64,000 nt of DNA from Rhodoferax ferrireducens (GTDB lineage Bacteria; Pseudomonadota; Gammaproteobacteria; Burkholderiales; Burkholderiaceae_C). Under the pieces are notes generated by a model. It was not told the DNA's origin. It made no database searches and worked only from the letters and a program-made list of their open reading frames with translations. Position 1 is the first letter of the stretch. Every line of letters begins with the position of its first letter. The stretch lies in contig MTEI01000005.1 in assembly GCA_002083775.1 (NCBI GenBank), positions 1 to 64,000 on the forward strand. The letters are read 5' to 3'. The position numbers and the translations under genes were made by a program. Positions 24,432 to 33,444 of this stretch are shown in pieces.

Positions 24432-25637
24432 TCAGGTAGCGGGTTTGGGTGCCTCGCCCTGGGCGATGTCGAGGTAGTCGCGTTTGCCTTGCAGATCGGC
24501 TGATGAGTCGGTGTAAGTCAGGGCAATGGCTTTGAAGGTGTCCTGAATGGCCAGAAACGCCTCCACCACGTCGGGGTCAAAGTGGCGCCCACCGGTGATC
24601 GAGATGATGCCTGCTGCGGCGTCATGCGAGATGGGTTCCTTGTAAATGCGTCGGCTGATCAGCGCGTCATACACATCGGCCAGAGCCATCAGGCGTGCCG
24701 AGATCGGGATCTGGTCGCCCTTGAGGCCTTGCGGGTAGCCACTGCCGTCCCACTTTTCCTGGTGCGAGTAGGCGATCTCTTTGGCGATTTTCAGGAACGC
24801 CACCTCCGTCCCCAACATTTGTTCGGCGTGTTCGATGGCATCGCGCCCGAGCGTGGTGTGGGTCTTCATCACCTCGAACTCTTGCGGCGTGAGCTTGCCG
24901 GGTTTGAGCAGAATCCGGTCTGGAATGCCCACCTTGCCAATGTCATGCAAGGGGGCGGACTTGAACAACAGCCCGATGGTGTGGTTGTCCAGAAAGGCCG
25001 CAAAGCGCGGGTGGGTGGCCAATTGGCGCGCCAGGGCACGCACATAGTGCTGAGTGCGCCGGATATGGTTGCCGGTGTCCACGTCACGGGTTTCCGCCAA
25101 CGAGGCCATGGCCATGATGGTCACGTCTTCAATGGCGCTGACTTCACGCGTGCGCAGGTTGACCTCGCGGGCCAGGAAGGCGTTCTGGTCGCGCAAAAAG
25201 TCGGCAGAGGCCTTGAGCGTGAGCTGGGTGCGAATACGCGCCAGCACAATCCCCGGACTGATCGGCTTGGTGATGTAGTCCACCGCGCCCAGGTCCAGGC
25301 CTTGTTGTTCATCGTCCTCGGCGGTCTTGGCGGTCAAAAAAATCACCGGGATATCGCGGGTGGCGGTGTTGGTTTTGAGCTGGCGACACACCTCGTAGCC
25401 GTCCATATCGGGCATCAGGATGTCGAGCAGGATCAGGTCGGGCGGTGTGGCCGAGCGGGCCATTGCCAGCCCGTGGGGCCCGCTGTCGGCCAGCATCACC
25501 CGGTAGTGGTCACCCAGCAACCCATGCATCATGAACAGGGAGTCTGGCGAATCGTCAATGATCAGCAGGCGGGCTTTCTCAAGCCGAAGGGTGGCGTCGT
25601 CGGAAAGTGGGGCGAAGGACTCGTTGGCGTCGTTCAT
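24432..25637 (-). CDS. Response regulator with HD-GYP output (c-di-GMP phosphodiesterase)
   Basis: A receiver joined to an HD-GYP domain, predicted to hydrolyse c-di-GMP. The receiver (about 20-140) has IDDS, phospho-acceptor Asp in LLDILMPDMDG and Lys in ITKPI. The HD-GYP domain (about 175-375) has RDVDTGNHIRR, the metal-binding HDIGKVGIPD and the GYP loop KWDGSGYPQGLKG, followed by ALADVYDAL, so catalytic ligands appear intact. ATG 25637 (MNDANESF) is my preferred start, with an ATG at 25670 as the alternative. It is divergent from purC and may counteract the two diguanylate cyclases in this window. Confidence 0.93.
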   Translation of the reverse strand: MNDANESFAPLSDDATLRLEKARLLIIDDSPDSLFMMHGLLGDHYRVMLADSGPHGLAMARSATPPDLILLDILMPDMDGYEVCRQLKTNTATRDIPVIFLTAKTAEDDEQQGLDLGAVDYITKPISPGIVLARIRTQLTLKASADFLRDQNAFLAREVNLRTREVSAIEDVTIMAMASLAETRDVDTGNHIRRTQHYVRALARQLATHPRFAAFLDNHTIGLLFKSAPLHDIGKVGIPDRILLKPGKLTPQEFEVMKTHTTLGRDAIEHAEQMLGTEVAFLKIAKEIAYSHQEKWDGSGYPQGLKGDQIPISARLMALADVYDALISRRIYKEPISHDAAAGIISITGGRHFDPDVVEAFLAIQDTFKAIALTYTDSSADLQGKRDYLDIAQGEAPKPAT

Positions 25638-25757
25638 GACAAGCTGTCCGTTGGATGGTTTCAGCGCCATGATGCCACAAGAAAGTTCGTTGAAATTGCC
25701 TCGATTGACCCTAAACTTCACACCACTCCCGACGGCTTCTGACTGGCACCCCACTGT

Positions 25758-26678
25758 ATGACCACTTCACCCGAACCCACGGTTCACACCTCCTCCCTGA
25801 CCTCTTTGACGCTGCTGGCGCGCGGCAAGGTGCGCGACAACTACGCCGTGGGCGATGACCGCATCCTGATGGTGGCCAGCGACCGCATCAGCGCCTTTGA
25901 CGTGATCATGGGCCAGCCGATTCCCGGCAAGGGCAAGCTGTTGACGCAAATGGCGCTGTTCTGGTTTGACAAACTCGGCCCCAACGGCCTGAATCTGTGC
26001 CCGATCCACCTCACCGGTGACGCGCCTGAGAGCGTGGTCACCCCGGCCGAGGTGCCGCAAGTGGCGGGCCGCTCGATGCTGGTCAAGCGCCTGAAACCGA
26101 TTCCAGTCGAGGCGGTGGTGCGCGGCTACCTGGCGGGTAGCGGCTGGAAGGAATACCAGGAAAGCCAGTCGGTGTGTGGTGTGCCGCTGCCGCCTGGCCT
26201 GAAAAACGCGTCTCTGCTGCCCGAACCCATCTACACCCCGGCCGCCAAGGCCGAGATGGGTGAACACGACGAAAACATCACTTTCGAGAAAACTGTCGAG
26301 ATGATTGGCCTGGACCTGGCCAGCCGCATCCGCGACATCAGCATTGCCATCTACAAGGCGGCCAGCGAGATCGCTGCGGCCAAAGGCATCATCATTGCCG
26401 ACACCAAGTTTGAATTTGGCTTGGACAAAGACGGAGAGCTGGTGCTGATGGACGAGGTGCTCACGCCCGACTCCTCGCGCTATTGGCCCGCCGAGAGTTA
26501 CCAGGAAGGCATCAACCCGCCGAGTTACGACAAGCAGTTCCTGCGCGACTGGCTGGAAACCGCCCAGGTGGCCGGCAAGCCGTGGAGCAAAACCCCGCCC
26601 GCGCCGCACCTGCCGCGTGACGTGATCGACAAAACGGCTGCCAAGTACGCTGAGGCACTGACCCGGTTGACCACCTGA
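25758..26678 (+). CDS. purC: Phosphoribosylaminoimidazole-succinocarboxamide synthase
   Basis: SAICAR synthase joins CAIR and aspartate using ATP in purine synthesis. The 306-residue protein has [11 protein letters not shown] near the N-terminus, [11 protein letters not shown], the [16 protein letters not shown] block, [26 protein letters not shown] and [13 protein letters not shown]. It is longer than the about 240-residue E. coli enzyme, as in the PurC type seen in many proteobacteria and yeast. In related genomes I expect purC, purE and purK to be close together; here about 2.9 kb of other genes separate purC from purE. Confidence 0.97.
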   Translation: MTTSPEPTVHTSSLTSLTLLARGKVRDNYAVGDDRILMVASDRISAFDVIMGQPIPGKGKLLTQMALFWFDKLGPNGLNLCPIHLTGDAPESVVTPAEVPQVAGRSMLVKRLKPIPVEAVVRGYLAGSGWKEYQESQSVCGVPLPPGLKNASLLPEPIYTPAAKAEMGEHDENITFEKTVEMIGLDLASRIRDISIAIYKAASEIAAAKGIIIADTKFEFGLDKDGELVLMDEVLTPDSSRYWPAESYQEGINPPSYDKQFLRDWLETAQVAGKPWSKTPPAPHLPRDVIDKTAAKYAEALTRLTT

Positions 26679-26693
26679 TTTGTATAAGAAATA

Positions 26694-26729
26694 GGCCTCT
26701 AGCCCTTATGTATAAAGGGCGAGTAGCTA
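26694..26729 (-). repeat. Palindromic repeat copy downstream of purC
   Basis: GGCCTCTAGCCCTTATG and AAAGGGCGAGTAGCTA form the arms. It starts 16 bp after the purC stop codon and is TAGCTA-first on the minus strand. Confidence 0.85.
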
Positions 26730-26868
26730 TATTTGTCGCAGTAAACCTGCCCTGGTCCAGGTGGTATTGCACGCCGCTGCAGCGCGCTACCTGTCACAAC
26801 CCGCTACCACCACAAACGCCCGGCTGCGGCCAACAATGCGTCTGCCTATCAACCCAAAGGAGACAACG

Positions 26869-27450
26869 ATGGCAGCCAAAAAGATTTTGATGATGTGCGG
26901 TGACTATTGCGAAGACTACGAAACCATGGTGCCGTTTCAGGTGCTGCTGACCGTGGGCCACACGGTGCACGCGGTGTGCCCCGACAAAAAGGCCGGCGAG
27001 CAGATCAAGACCGCCATCCACGACTTTGAAGGCGCGCAGACCTACAGCGAGAAACCCGGCCACAACTTCACCCTGAACGCCACATTTGCCGACATCGTTG
27101 CTGCGGATTACGACGCGCTGGTCATCCCCGGCGGCCGTGGCCCAGAGTACCTGCGCACCTACCCGGCGGTGGTGGCCTTGGTGCAACACTTTTTTACCGC
27201 CAACAAACCGGTGGCAGCCATCTGCCACGGCGCGCAGTTGCTGGCCGGTGCCGGGGTGCTGACCGGGCGTTCCTGCTCGGCCTACCCGGCTTGCCGCTAC
27301 GAGGTGGAGCGCGCTGGTGGCACCTATGCCGATATCGCCATCGACGGCGCATTCACCGAGGGCAACCTGGTCAGCGCTCCGGCCTGGCCTGCCCACCCGG
27401 CCTGGATGGCGCAGTTTCTGGCTTTGCTGGGCACGCAGATCACGCCGTAA
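26869..27450 (+). CDS. DJ-1/PfpI family protein
   Basis: A 193-residue single-domain DJ-1/PfpI protein. The nucleophile elbow AICHGAQLL carries the conserved cysteine, and VIPGGRGPEYLR supplies the usual acidic partner region. The N-terminal part (KKILMMCGDYCEDYETMVPFQ) is typical of the PfpI-like subgroup with a conserved glutamate. The start at 26869 follows AAAGGAGAC; an upstream in-frame stretch lacks a ribosome site. Members include glyoxalases, deglycase-like chaperones and peptidases, so the substrate cannot be inferred. It is followed by a small regulator gene on the same strand. Confidence 0.93.
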   Translation: MAAKKILMMCGDYCEDYETMVPFQVLLTVGHTVHAVCPDKKAGEQIKTAIHDFEGAQTYSEKPGHNFTLNATFADIVAADYDALVIPGGRGPEYLRTYPAVVALVQHFFTANKPVAAICHGAQLLAGAGVLTGRSCSAYPACRYEVERAGGTYADIAIDGAFTEGNLVSAPAWPAHPAWMAQFLALLGTQITP

Positions 27451-27457
27451 CAGGCCG

Positions 27458-27490
27458 TGTCATGCCGGGCCACGACCCGGCATCCATGGT
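27458..27490. repeat. Hairpin repeat of a second type (ATGCCGGG stem)
   Basis: ATGCCGGG and CCCGGCAT make a perfect 8-bp stem around CCACGA (27462-27483), followed by CCATGG. It resembles a dispersed hairpin repeat common in proteobacterial intergenic DNA. A weaker relative is at about 38825-38846. Confidence 0.6.
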
Positions 27491-27561
27491 TTGCCCGAAT
27501 TGACACCAACGGGCGCGGGTTGCATGCTGCGAGCATCCCTGTTTCTCCAAGGAGCCGCCCC

Positions 27562-27957
27562 ATGTGCCAGGTTTTCATCAGCGCCGACCCGCATTTGTAT
27601 GAGAGCCGGGCCCGCTCGGTGCGCCTGCACGGTGTGGCCACCAGCATCCGGCTGGAAAACCTGTTCTGGAACGTGCTGGACGCCATTGCCCGGCGCGACG
27701 GCATGAGCGTGCCGCAGCTGTGCACCAAGCTGTATGACGAACTGATCGAGGCGCGCGGCGAGGTGGATAACTTTGCCTCGTTTTTGCGCGTGTGCAGCGG
27801 GCGCTATCTGGCCCTGCAACTCTCGGGAGGCATTCCGCAGGATGCCTCCATCCCGATCGCCAGCCTGAATGCCCAGCGCGTGCTGGCCACCGAGCGCTGG
27901 CCGATGGCTGCGCTGGCTGCTGTGCCACAGCCGGGTTTGGCGGCGCGAGCGGCCTGA
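27562..27957 (+). CDS. Ribbon-helix-helix domain protein
   Basis: A 131-residue protein whose N-terminal half (about 15-80) matches the RHH_4 type: RSVRLHGVATSIRLENLFWNVLDAIARRDGMSVPQLCTKLYDEL, suggesting DNA binding as a dimer. The remainder (GYLALQLSGGI-like region, then an Ala-rich tail) is of unknown role. ATG 27562 has AAGGAG upstream; the longer in-frame version overlaps the hairpin repeat and is unlikely. Targets unknown. Confidence 0.85.
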   Translation: MCQVFISADPHLYESRARSVRLHGVATSIRLENLFWNVLDAIARRDGMSVPQLCTKLYDELIEARGEVDNFASFLRVCSGRYLALQLSGGIPQDASIPIASLNAQRVLATERWPMAALAAVPQPGLAARAA

Positions 27958-28007
27958 ACTGCCTGAACGACCTCAAGCGGATGGTTGGCCCGGTACGGGC
28001 GCGGGGG

Positions 28008-28472
28008 TCAGCGCCGATTGAGCCGGTGGCGTGGTGTGGTGTCGGTGTGCGTGACCAATGCGCCGCGCTCGCCCTCCCATTCCAGCGGGGTGACGGTCAT
28101 GGTGGACCAGAGTTGCTCGTCGGGCGTGTGGCACGGATAGCACAGGCTGAAGGCCTCCATGGCACCGGACAGCACATCGCGAATGCCTTGGACCGCGCGG
28201 CGGCCCGACTCGTCGTTCGGGTAATTGCCGCGTGAAGAAACTTCCAGGTAATTGACACCCACGTCCGAGTTGGGCGTGGCCTGTCCGGGCACCGGGCTGT
28301 AGGCTATGGCGTATTGCCGCCAGGCGATGTTGGTCATGACAATGGTGCCGCGCGCATCCAGCACCGCCACGTTGTCGGGAACGCTGTCGAGCATGGCTCG
28401 CAGCAAAGCCTTGGGGTCGCCGGGCGGACCCGCTGCAAGGGGAGGTTTGACATCAGAAACGGGCACGTTCAC
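28008..28472 (-). CDS. Small single PAS-domain protein
   Basis: A 154-residue protein with one PAS domain (about 22-145): LLRAMLDSVPDNVAVLDARGTIVMTN at the start, then a long insert with SDVGVNYLEVS and an end block LEWEGERGALVTHTDTT. There is no kinase, cyclase or DNA-binding domain, so it would have to act through a partner. It lies between the RHH gene (convergent) and the thioredoxin-TPR gene on the same strand. Single-PAS proteins of this kind may bind haem or small ligands, which cannot be told from sequence. Confidence 0.8.
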   Translation of the reverse strand: MNVPVSDVKPPLAAGPPGDPKALLRAMLDSVPDNVAVLDARGTIVMTNIAWRQYAIAYSPVPGQATPNSDVGVNYLEVSSRGNYPNDESGRRAVQGIRDVLSGAMEAFSLCYPCHTPDEQLWSTMTVTPLEWEGERGALVTHTDTTPRHRLNRR

Positions 28473-28540
28473 TTGAGATGTCCTTACGGGTTGATTAACC
28501 CGCGTTCATTCTACTGAGTTGGCGTGTCCATTGACCAATG

Positions 28541-29497
28541 TCAATTCAGCATCATGCTCAGGCGGCGGCGGTAGGTGGAGACCAGCGCGGCCTGCGGGTC
28601 TTCCTGCACGGCGGCCTTGCCCAGCACTTCGATGCCAGCCGCGGTTTTGCCCGGCGTGGCCGCAGCCGCTTTGGGTTTGGGCGGGGTCATCAGCTCCAGA
28701 ATGGCGACCATGGCCTTGCGCGGGGCTTCGTCGGCCCATTTCTTGTCGCGCATGATGATTTCCAGCAATTCGTCCATGGCGGCGGTCCATTCACCCACCG
28801 CCATCAGCAACCGGGCCTTGGCAAAACGCACGTCAAAGTCGCGCTTGTTGGCTGCGATGGCTTCATCAAACTGGGTTTCATCCCAAGTGGCGTAAGGGCT
28901 TGTAGCTATATATTTGATGGCGTTGAGCCACTGCGACAAGGCCTCAAAACGCAGCTTGCGCGGAATCTCGGCCAGTTTGGGGGTCAGGGCGGCCTCGGCT
29001 TCTTCGTGGCCGCCGAGTTCTATCAGCAGGCGCACATAGTCATAGCGGGTATCGTCGTTGCCGGGGTCGGTGGCCAGTGCGTCGGCCAGTTTTTCAAGCG
29101 CAGCCTGAGGGTCGCCAGACGCCAGCAGGGTCATGGCTTCGTCAGACTCGGCCTCAGCAATCAGCTCCCCCTGCGTTGGCAGGTTTTTGTCCAGAAACGC
29201 CTTGATCTGCCCGGCGGTTTGCGCGCCGGTGAAGCCGTCCACCGGCTTGCCGCCAAACATCAACACGCAGGTGGGAATGCTGCGGATGCCAAAGGCGCCC
29301 GCCAACTGCTGCTCGTCGTCCGAATTGATCTTGGCCAGGGTAAAGCGGCCCTGGTAGTCTTCTTCGAGCTTTTCCAGCACCGGCCCCAGCGCCTTGCATG
29401 GGCCGCACCAGGGGGCCCAAAAGTCGATCAGGATCGGCTGGGTCATGGAGGCGGCGACCACCTCGGTCTCAAAGTTTTGCAGGGTGATGTCAATCAT
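28541..29497 (-). CDS. cnoX: Thioredoxin-TPR protein (CnoX/YbbN-like)
   Basis: 318 residues: an N-terminal thioredoxin domain (about 1-110) with an intact WCGPC active site and the cis-proline in SIPTC, followed by TPR-like helical repeats (about 115-285). This is the architecture of CnoX (YbbN), a chaperone and redox protector that works with GroEL. The E. coli protein lacks the CxxC pair, but this one retains it and could be redox active. Residues about 197-206 (KYIATSPYATW) come from a copy of the palindromic repeat. It is divergent from purE. Confidence 0.9.
   Translation of the reverse strand: MIDITLQNFETEVVAASMTQPILIDFWAPWCGPCKALGPVLEKLEEDYQGRFTLAKINSDDEQQLAGAFGIRSIPTCVLMFGGKPVDGFTGAQTAGQIKAFLDKNLPTQGELIAEAESDEAMTLLASGDPQAALEKLADALATDPGNDDTRYDYVRLLIELGGHEEAEAALTPKLAEIPRKLRFEALSQWLNAIKYIATSPYATWDETQFDEAIAANKRDFDVRFAKARLLMAVGEWTAAMDELLEIIMRDKKWADEAPRKAMVAILELMTPPKPKAAAATPGKTAAGIEVLGKAAVQEDPQAALVSTYRRRLSMMLN
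28879..28908 (-). repeat. Palindromic repeat copy inside the thioredoxin-TPR gene
   Basis: One arm is well preserved (TAAGGGCTTGTAGCTA); the other is degenerate. On the coding strand it reads I-A-T-S-P-Y-A-T in frame, the same frame as the other sense copies. Confidence 0.7.
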
Positions 29498-29546
29498 GGC
29501 GATTTCAGGGCTTGGGGTTGGTCGGGGTCAAACGTAAAATTCGGGG

Positions 29547-30041
29547 ATGAAAAATATCCAAATCGGTGTCCTCATGGGTTCCAGCTCAGACTGGGACACC
29601 ATGCAGCACGCAGTCCATATTCTCCAACAGTTCGGTGTCAGCCACGAATACCGCGTGGTGTCCGCCCACAGGATGCCTGATGACATGTTTGCCTATGCCG
29701 AAAGCGCCGTGGGCCGGGGCCTGAAAGCCATCATTGCCGGGGCCGGTGGCGCGGCGCACTTGCCGGGCATGCTGGCCGCCAAAACCACCGTGCCGGTGCT
29801 GGGTGTGCCGGTGGCCAGCCGCCACCTGAGCGGGGTGGATTCATTGCACAGCATCGTGCAGATGCCCAAGGGCGTTCCGGTGGCCACCTTTGCCATCGGT
29901 GCCTCGGGCGCGGCCAACGCGGCGCTGTTTGCGGTGGCCATGCTGGCCAACAACGACATCGTGCTGCGCGCCCGTCTGGAAGATTTCCGCGCCGAACAAA
30001 CCCAGATGGCGCGTGACATGACGCTGCCCCCGGTGTTATGA
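29547..30041 (+). CDS. purE: N5-carboxyaminoimidazole ribonucleotide mutase
   Basis: Class I PurE converts N5-CAIR, made by PurK, to CAIR in purine synthesis. The 164-residue length is normal. Motifs seen: [12 protein letters not shown], the SAHRMPDDM loop with the catalytic histidine, [13 protein letters not shown] and [22 protein letters not shown]. It overlaps purK by 4 bp (ATGA), which suggests translational coupling of two enzymes acting in sequence on an unstable intermediate. Confidence 0.97.
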   Translation: MKNIQIGVLMGSSSDWDTMQHAVHILQQFGVSHEYRVVSAHRMPDDMFAYAESAVGRGLKAIIAGAGGAAHLPGMLAAKTTVPVLGVPVASRHLSGVDSLHSIVQMPKGVPVATFAIGASGAANAALFAVAMLANNDIVLRARLEDFRAEQTQMARDMTLPPVL

Positions 30042-31243
30042 GCGGCCCCATTCTGCTGCCCGGTGCCACCGGGCTTAATGGCGACGGCCAGCCCACCACT
30101 TTGGGGGTGATGGGCGGTGGCCAGCTCGGGCGCATGTTTGTGCAGGCAGCGCAAAGCATGGGTTACTTCACCGTGGTGCTGGACCCGGATGTCGTCAGCC
30201 CGGCCGGGCTGGTGAGCCACTACCACATCCAGACCGATTACCTGGACCAGCAAGGCTTGGTGCAGCTGATGCAGCGTTGTGCCGCCATCACCACCGAGTT
30301 TGAAAACGTGCCCGCCGGTGCGCTGGTGACGCTGGGCGCGGCCCGGCCCACCGCCCCCAGTGCCGATGCGGTGGCGATTGCACAAGACCGCATCAAGGAA
30401 AAAGCCCATCTGGCGCTCAGCGGGGTGCCGGTGGCGCCTTACGCAGTGATCGAGACGCCCGAGCAGTTGGCCGCTGTCACGGATGACCTGCTGCCCGGCA
30501 TTCTGAAAACCGCGCGGCTGGGTTATGACGGCAAAGGCCAGGTGCGTGTCAGCAGCCGTGCCGAACTGGCCGTTGCCTGGGAATCCCTTAAAGGCGTGCC
30601 CTGCGTGCTGGAGAAGATGCTGCCTCTGGCCGCCGAGTGCTCGGTGATCGTGGCGCGCGGCTGGACCGGGGAGTGTGTGCACTTCGCACCGCAGCGCAAC
30701 CTGCACCGCGAGGGCATTCTGGCGGTGACCGAGGCTTATGAAGGAAATATGCCTACAGCCCTTGCTCAGAAAGCGGTAGCTGCTGCCAAGAACATAGCAG
30801 ACGAGTTGCATTATGTCGGGGTGTTGTGCGTGGAGTTTTTTGTGTTGGCCGAAGGCTCTGCGGAGCGTGAGGCACTCGGCGCGCTGGTGGTCAACGAGAT
30901 GGCGCCGCGCCCGCACAACAGTGGCCACTACACGCTGGACGCCTGCGACGTGTCGCAGTTTGACCTTCAGGTGCGCACCCTGGCGGGCCTGCCGCTGGTG
31001 CAGCCGCGCCAGCACAGCGCTGCCGTTATGCTGAATTTGCTGGGCGACTTGTGGGTGAATGGCGCCACCCCGCCCTGGGACGCCGTGCTGGCACTGCCCG
31101 GCGTGCACCTGCACCTGTACGGCAAGCTGCAGGCCAACAAAGGCCGCAAGATGGGCCACTTGACGGTGACCGCCGCCACACCGGCGCAGGCCAACGCCAC
31201 CGCGCTGCAGGCCGCCGATCTTCTGGGCATTGAGGCGTTTTGA
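30038..31243 (+). CDS. purK: N5-carboxyaminoimidazole ribonucleotide synthase
   Basis: PurK uses ATP and bicarbonate to carboxylate AIR to N5-CAIR. The 401-residue ATP-grasp protein has [11 protein letters not shown] (about 23), [22 protein letters not shown] and [14 protein letters not shown] with the usual C-terminal block. The ATG overlaps the purE stop. Residues about 238-249 are encoded by DNA that resembles the palindromic repeat, but total length matches other PurK proteins, so this may be chance. The stop lies 28 bp before my preferred start of tsaC. Confidence 0.96.
   Translation: MSGPILLPGATGLNGDGQPTTLGVMGGGQLGRMFVQAAQSMGYFTVVLDPDVVSPAGLVSHYHIQTDYLDQQGLVQLMQRCAAITTEFENVPAGALVTLGAARPTAPSADAVAIAQDRIKEKAHLALSGVPVAPYAVIETPEQLAAVTDDLLPGILKTARLGYDGKGQVRVSSRAELAVAWESLKGVPCVLEKMLPLAAECSVIVARGWTGECVHFAPQRNLHREGILAVTEAYEGNMPTALAQKAVAAAKNIADELHYVGVLCVEFFVLAEGSAEREALGALVVNEMAPRPHNSGHYTLDACDVSQFDLQVRTLAGLPLVQPRQHSAAVMLNLLGDLWVNGATPPWDAVLALPGVHLHLYGKLQANKGRKMGHLTVTAATPAQANATALQAADLLGIEAF
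30751..30784 (-). repeat. Possible diverged palindromic repeat copy in purK
   Basis: GCCTACAGCCCTT and AAAGCGGTAGCT align with the arms of the copy at 55762-55796. The protein is not longer than usual here, so either an old copy was fitted to the frame or the match is accidental. Confidence 0.3.
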
Positions 31244-31271
31244 AGCGGCTGCCAAGACACCGGGGGCGGCT

Positions 31272-32324
31272 GTGATTCTGCCTGGTAGTGATGCAACTTC
31301 CATAGCTGCCGGGACAGACTGCATCAGGGCCGGAGGCCTTTTAGGCTTGCCAACTGAAACCGTTTACGGGCTGGCGGCTGACGCTGACAACGACGCTGCC
31401 GTGGCGCGCATCTTCGCCGCAAAAGGCCGCCCGGCAGACCATCCGCTGATCGTGCATGTGGCCGATGCCTCAGCCGTAGACCATTACGCCAGCGAGGTGC
31501 CCGACTTTGCCCGCGCATTGATGGCAGCCTTTTGGCCCGGCCCGCTGACGCTGATCCTGCCACGCCGGCCCGGTATCGCCAACGCCGCAGCGGGCGGCAA
31601 CCCGACCGTGGGCCTGCGTTGCCCGTCGCACCCGGTGGCGCAGGCGCTGCTTGCCGAGTTGCTTGAGGGTGCTGAGACAGCTTCCAATTTCCGCCGCGTG
31701 TGGGGACTGGCCGCGCCCAGCGCCAACCAGTTTGGCCGCGTCAGCCCGACCACCGCCGCGCATGTGCAGGGCGAGTTTGGCGAAACACTGCTGATTCTGG
31801 ACGGCGGCCCATGCAGCGTCGGCATCGAGTCCAGCATCATCGACTGCACGCGCGGCCAGCCGGTGTTGCTGCGTCCAGGGGCCATCACGCCCGGGCAGGT
31901 TCAAGCCGTGTGCGGCTTCAAAGTGCTCCAAAAAGAAGAGCTGCCAGCCAAAGCTTCACAGGGGCCCAAGGCCTCCGGGACCCTTGACTCCCACTACGCA
32001 CCCAGCGCGCGTGTCCGGCTGATGGATACGGCGGCGCTTCGGGCTGGGCTGGGCGCTATCGCCGCAAAGACCGTCTCGCCTGCCGCGACAGAGAACACGG
32101 TAAAACCCGCCATCGCCGTCTGGTCACGCTCAGCCGTCACGTTGTCGAGTGCCCCGGTGATCTACCGGCAAATGCCGACCGACCCGGCCGCCGCCGCCCA
32201 ACAACTATTCGCCACGCTGCGCGAACTTGACACGCGGGGTGTGAACCAGATCTGGATCGAGACCCTGCCAGACACCCCCGACTGGGACGGTGTGCGCGAC
32301 CGCTTGCAGCGGGCGGCGCATTGA
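31272..32324 (+). CDS. tsaC: L-threonylcarbamoyladenylate synthase (two-domain Sua5/TsaC)
   Basis: Makes threonylcarbamoyl-AMP from threonine, bicarbonate and ATP for the t6A37 tRNA modification. The YrdC domain (about 1-195) has GLPTETVYGLAADA, FAAKGRPADHPLIVHV, PSANQFGRVSPTTAAHV and the ESSIIDC block. A Sua5 C-terminal domain (about 230-350) follows, with SGTLDSHYAP. I prefer the GTG at 31272 because it gives the usual N-terminal length; a TTG at 31230 would add 14 residues and overlap the purK stop. tsaB lies about 4 kb further on. Confidence 0.92.
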   Translation: MILPGSDATSIAAGTDCIRAGGLLGLPTETVYGLAADADNDAAVARIFAAKGRPADHPLIVHVADASAVDHYASEVPDFARALMAAFWPGPLTLILPRRPGIANAAAGGNPTVGLRCPSHPVAQALLAELLEGAETASNFRRVWGLAAPSANQFGRVSPTTAAHVQGEFGETLLILDGGPCSVGIESSIIDCTRGQPVLLRPGAITPGQVQAVCGFKVLQKEELPAKASQGPKASGTLDSHYAPSARVRLMDTAALRAGLGAIAAKTVSPAATENTVKPAIAVWSRSAVTLSSAPVIYRQMPTDPAAAAQQLFATLRELDTRGVNQIWIETLPDTPDWDGVRDRLQRAAH

Positions 32325-32365
32325 CACGTCATATTTGCTTGGCCGGGTGGGCCCGGCACCGTTTA

Positions 32366-32824
32366 TCACCGCATCAAGTCCTCAATGGCATCCACCACCA
32401 GGCTGGTGCCGATAGCGATCAGCAGAATGTCGTTGGCAACGCGTACGTATTTGTAGCCGCTGGGCGGCAAGCCAAGGCGCACCACCACCTCGTTGGGCAC
32501 GGCATAGTAGGTTACTGTGGACGGCAAGCGCTTGCCTGTGGTCCATTGCTTGGCTTGCCCAGGCGGCTGGCAGCCGTTGTTTTTCTTGGCCAGGCCTGGC
32601 GGGCACCGGCCTTTGCCAGCTTGCTGGCCGTAATAACTGCGCGCTGCGCTGCGCTGGTCGTCCCCAAAATAGGCACCGAAGCGAATCTCGACGGCGTTTT
32701 CCTGCTGGGCGACGGGCTTCTTGCCGTTGCCTTGACCTGCCCATTCAGGTTTGCCAGCAAAACTGGGGGTAGCCATCAACAGCGCGCCGGCAGCGGCAGC
32801 GATGGGCAGTAAAAAACGTTTCAT
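32366..32824 (-). CDS. Exported RcnB/CigR-like protein
   Basis: A 152-residue protein with a clear signal peptide (MKRFLLPIAAAAGALLMATPSFA, cut near residue 23). Conserved-looking blocks are CPPGLAKKNNGCQPPGQAKQW (about 82-102) and a C-terminal YVRVANDILLIAIGTSLVVDAIEDLM, which match the RcnB/CigR family of periplasmic proteins. RcnB affects nickel/cobalt homeostasis and CigR is a Salmonella anti-virulence factor; neither role can be transferred here. It lies 15 bp downstream of another secreted protein gene on the same strand, so they are likely co-transcribed. Confidence 0.85.
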   Translation of the reverse strand: MKRFLLPIAAAAGALLMATPSFAGKPEWAGQGNGKKPVAQQENAVEIRFGAYFGDDQRSAARSYYGQQAGKGRCPPGLAKKNNGCQPPGQAKQWTTGKRLPSTVTYYAVPNEVVVRLGLPPSGYKYVRVANDILLIAIGTSLVVDAIEDLMR

Positions 32825-32839
32825 GGCACAGATCTCCAG

Positions 32840-33379
32840 TCAGGGATGGGTTGAGAAGACATCGCGGGCCGCTTGCCTTTGGGCTTTGGTGGCTTCTGTC
32901 TCGGCCTTCACCTGCGGCCGCAAGCTGTGGATGGCGGTGCCCAGGCTGGCGCCGGTCGTCATCTCGGTTTTGAGGTCGGTGAAAGACAGGCTCAGATTGG
33001 TGCTGACATGCACTGCAGCCACAAATTGCCCCAGGTTTTTGAACCCGGCGCTGGCCGCTTGCAGATCGGTACCCGCAGGCATCAGGGCGCTGAGCTTGGC
33101 TGAAAGTGAGGGGTTATCTGCCAGTTGTTGCGCTGGGGTCTTGCTCGCCTTGGGCAAGGCTTGCTCGGTTTTGACGCGCTCTTTGCCGCCCGCATTTTGC
33201 TGCGACACACCCTGGTTAGCGCTCTGATTTGCATTTGAATGGCCGCCACCGCCATGCGACCCAGCGTTGCCACCACCACCTCCTCCTCCGTTGCCGCCGC
33301 CATTTCCGGCGGCCAGCAAAGGCGGGCTGACGCACAGCGCAACAAGCATAACGATGGTTTCAAGGTGGCGACGGTTCAC
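32840..33379 (-). CDS. Secreted Gly/Asn-rich protein of unknown function
   Basis: I do not recognise a family. The GTG at 33379 follows AGGAGA at good spacing and gives a 179-residue protein; the much longer upstream open frame is shadow sequence. Residues 1-25 form a signal peptide (LVALCVSPPLLAAG). A low-complexity stretch of Gly, Asn, Ser and His follows (about 26-60), then a Lys/Gln/Ala-rich helical region (about 60-179) with QQLADNPSLSAKLSALMPAG and VSTNLSLSFTDLKTEM. A structured C-terminal half with a glycine-rich spacer suggests an envelope or surface protein. It heads a likely two-gene operon with the CigR-like gene. Confidence 0.75.
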   Translation of the reverse strand: MNRRHLETIVMLVALCVSPPLLAAGNGGGNGGGGGGGNAGSHGGGGHSNANQSANQGVSQQNAGGKERVKTEQALPKASKTPAQQLADNPSLSAKLSALMPAGTDLQAASAGFKNLGQFVAAVHVSTNLSLSFTDLKTEMTTGASLGTAIHSLRPQVKAETEATKAQRQAARDVFSTHP

Positions 33380-33444
33380 GCTGGATCTCCTGGGGAACAG
33401 CAGATTGGTCATTACGGGCGCTACCCACGCGCTCTGCGCTGGCC

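Noticed and set aside
29693..31324. Long antisense open frame of 543 codons across purE and purK
   Set aside because: It runs opposite to two clearly recognised purine genes; high GC creates long antisense frames. Its translation shows no recognisable domain.
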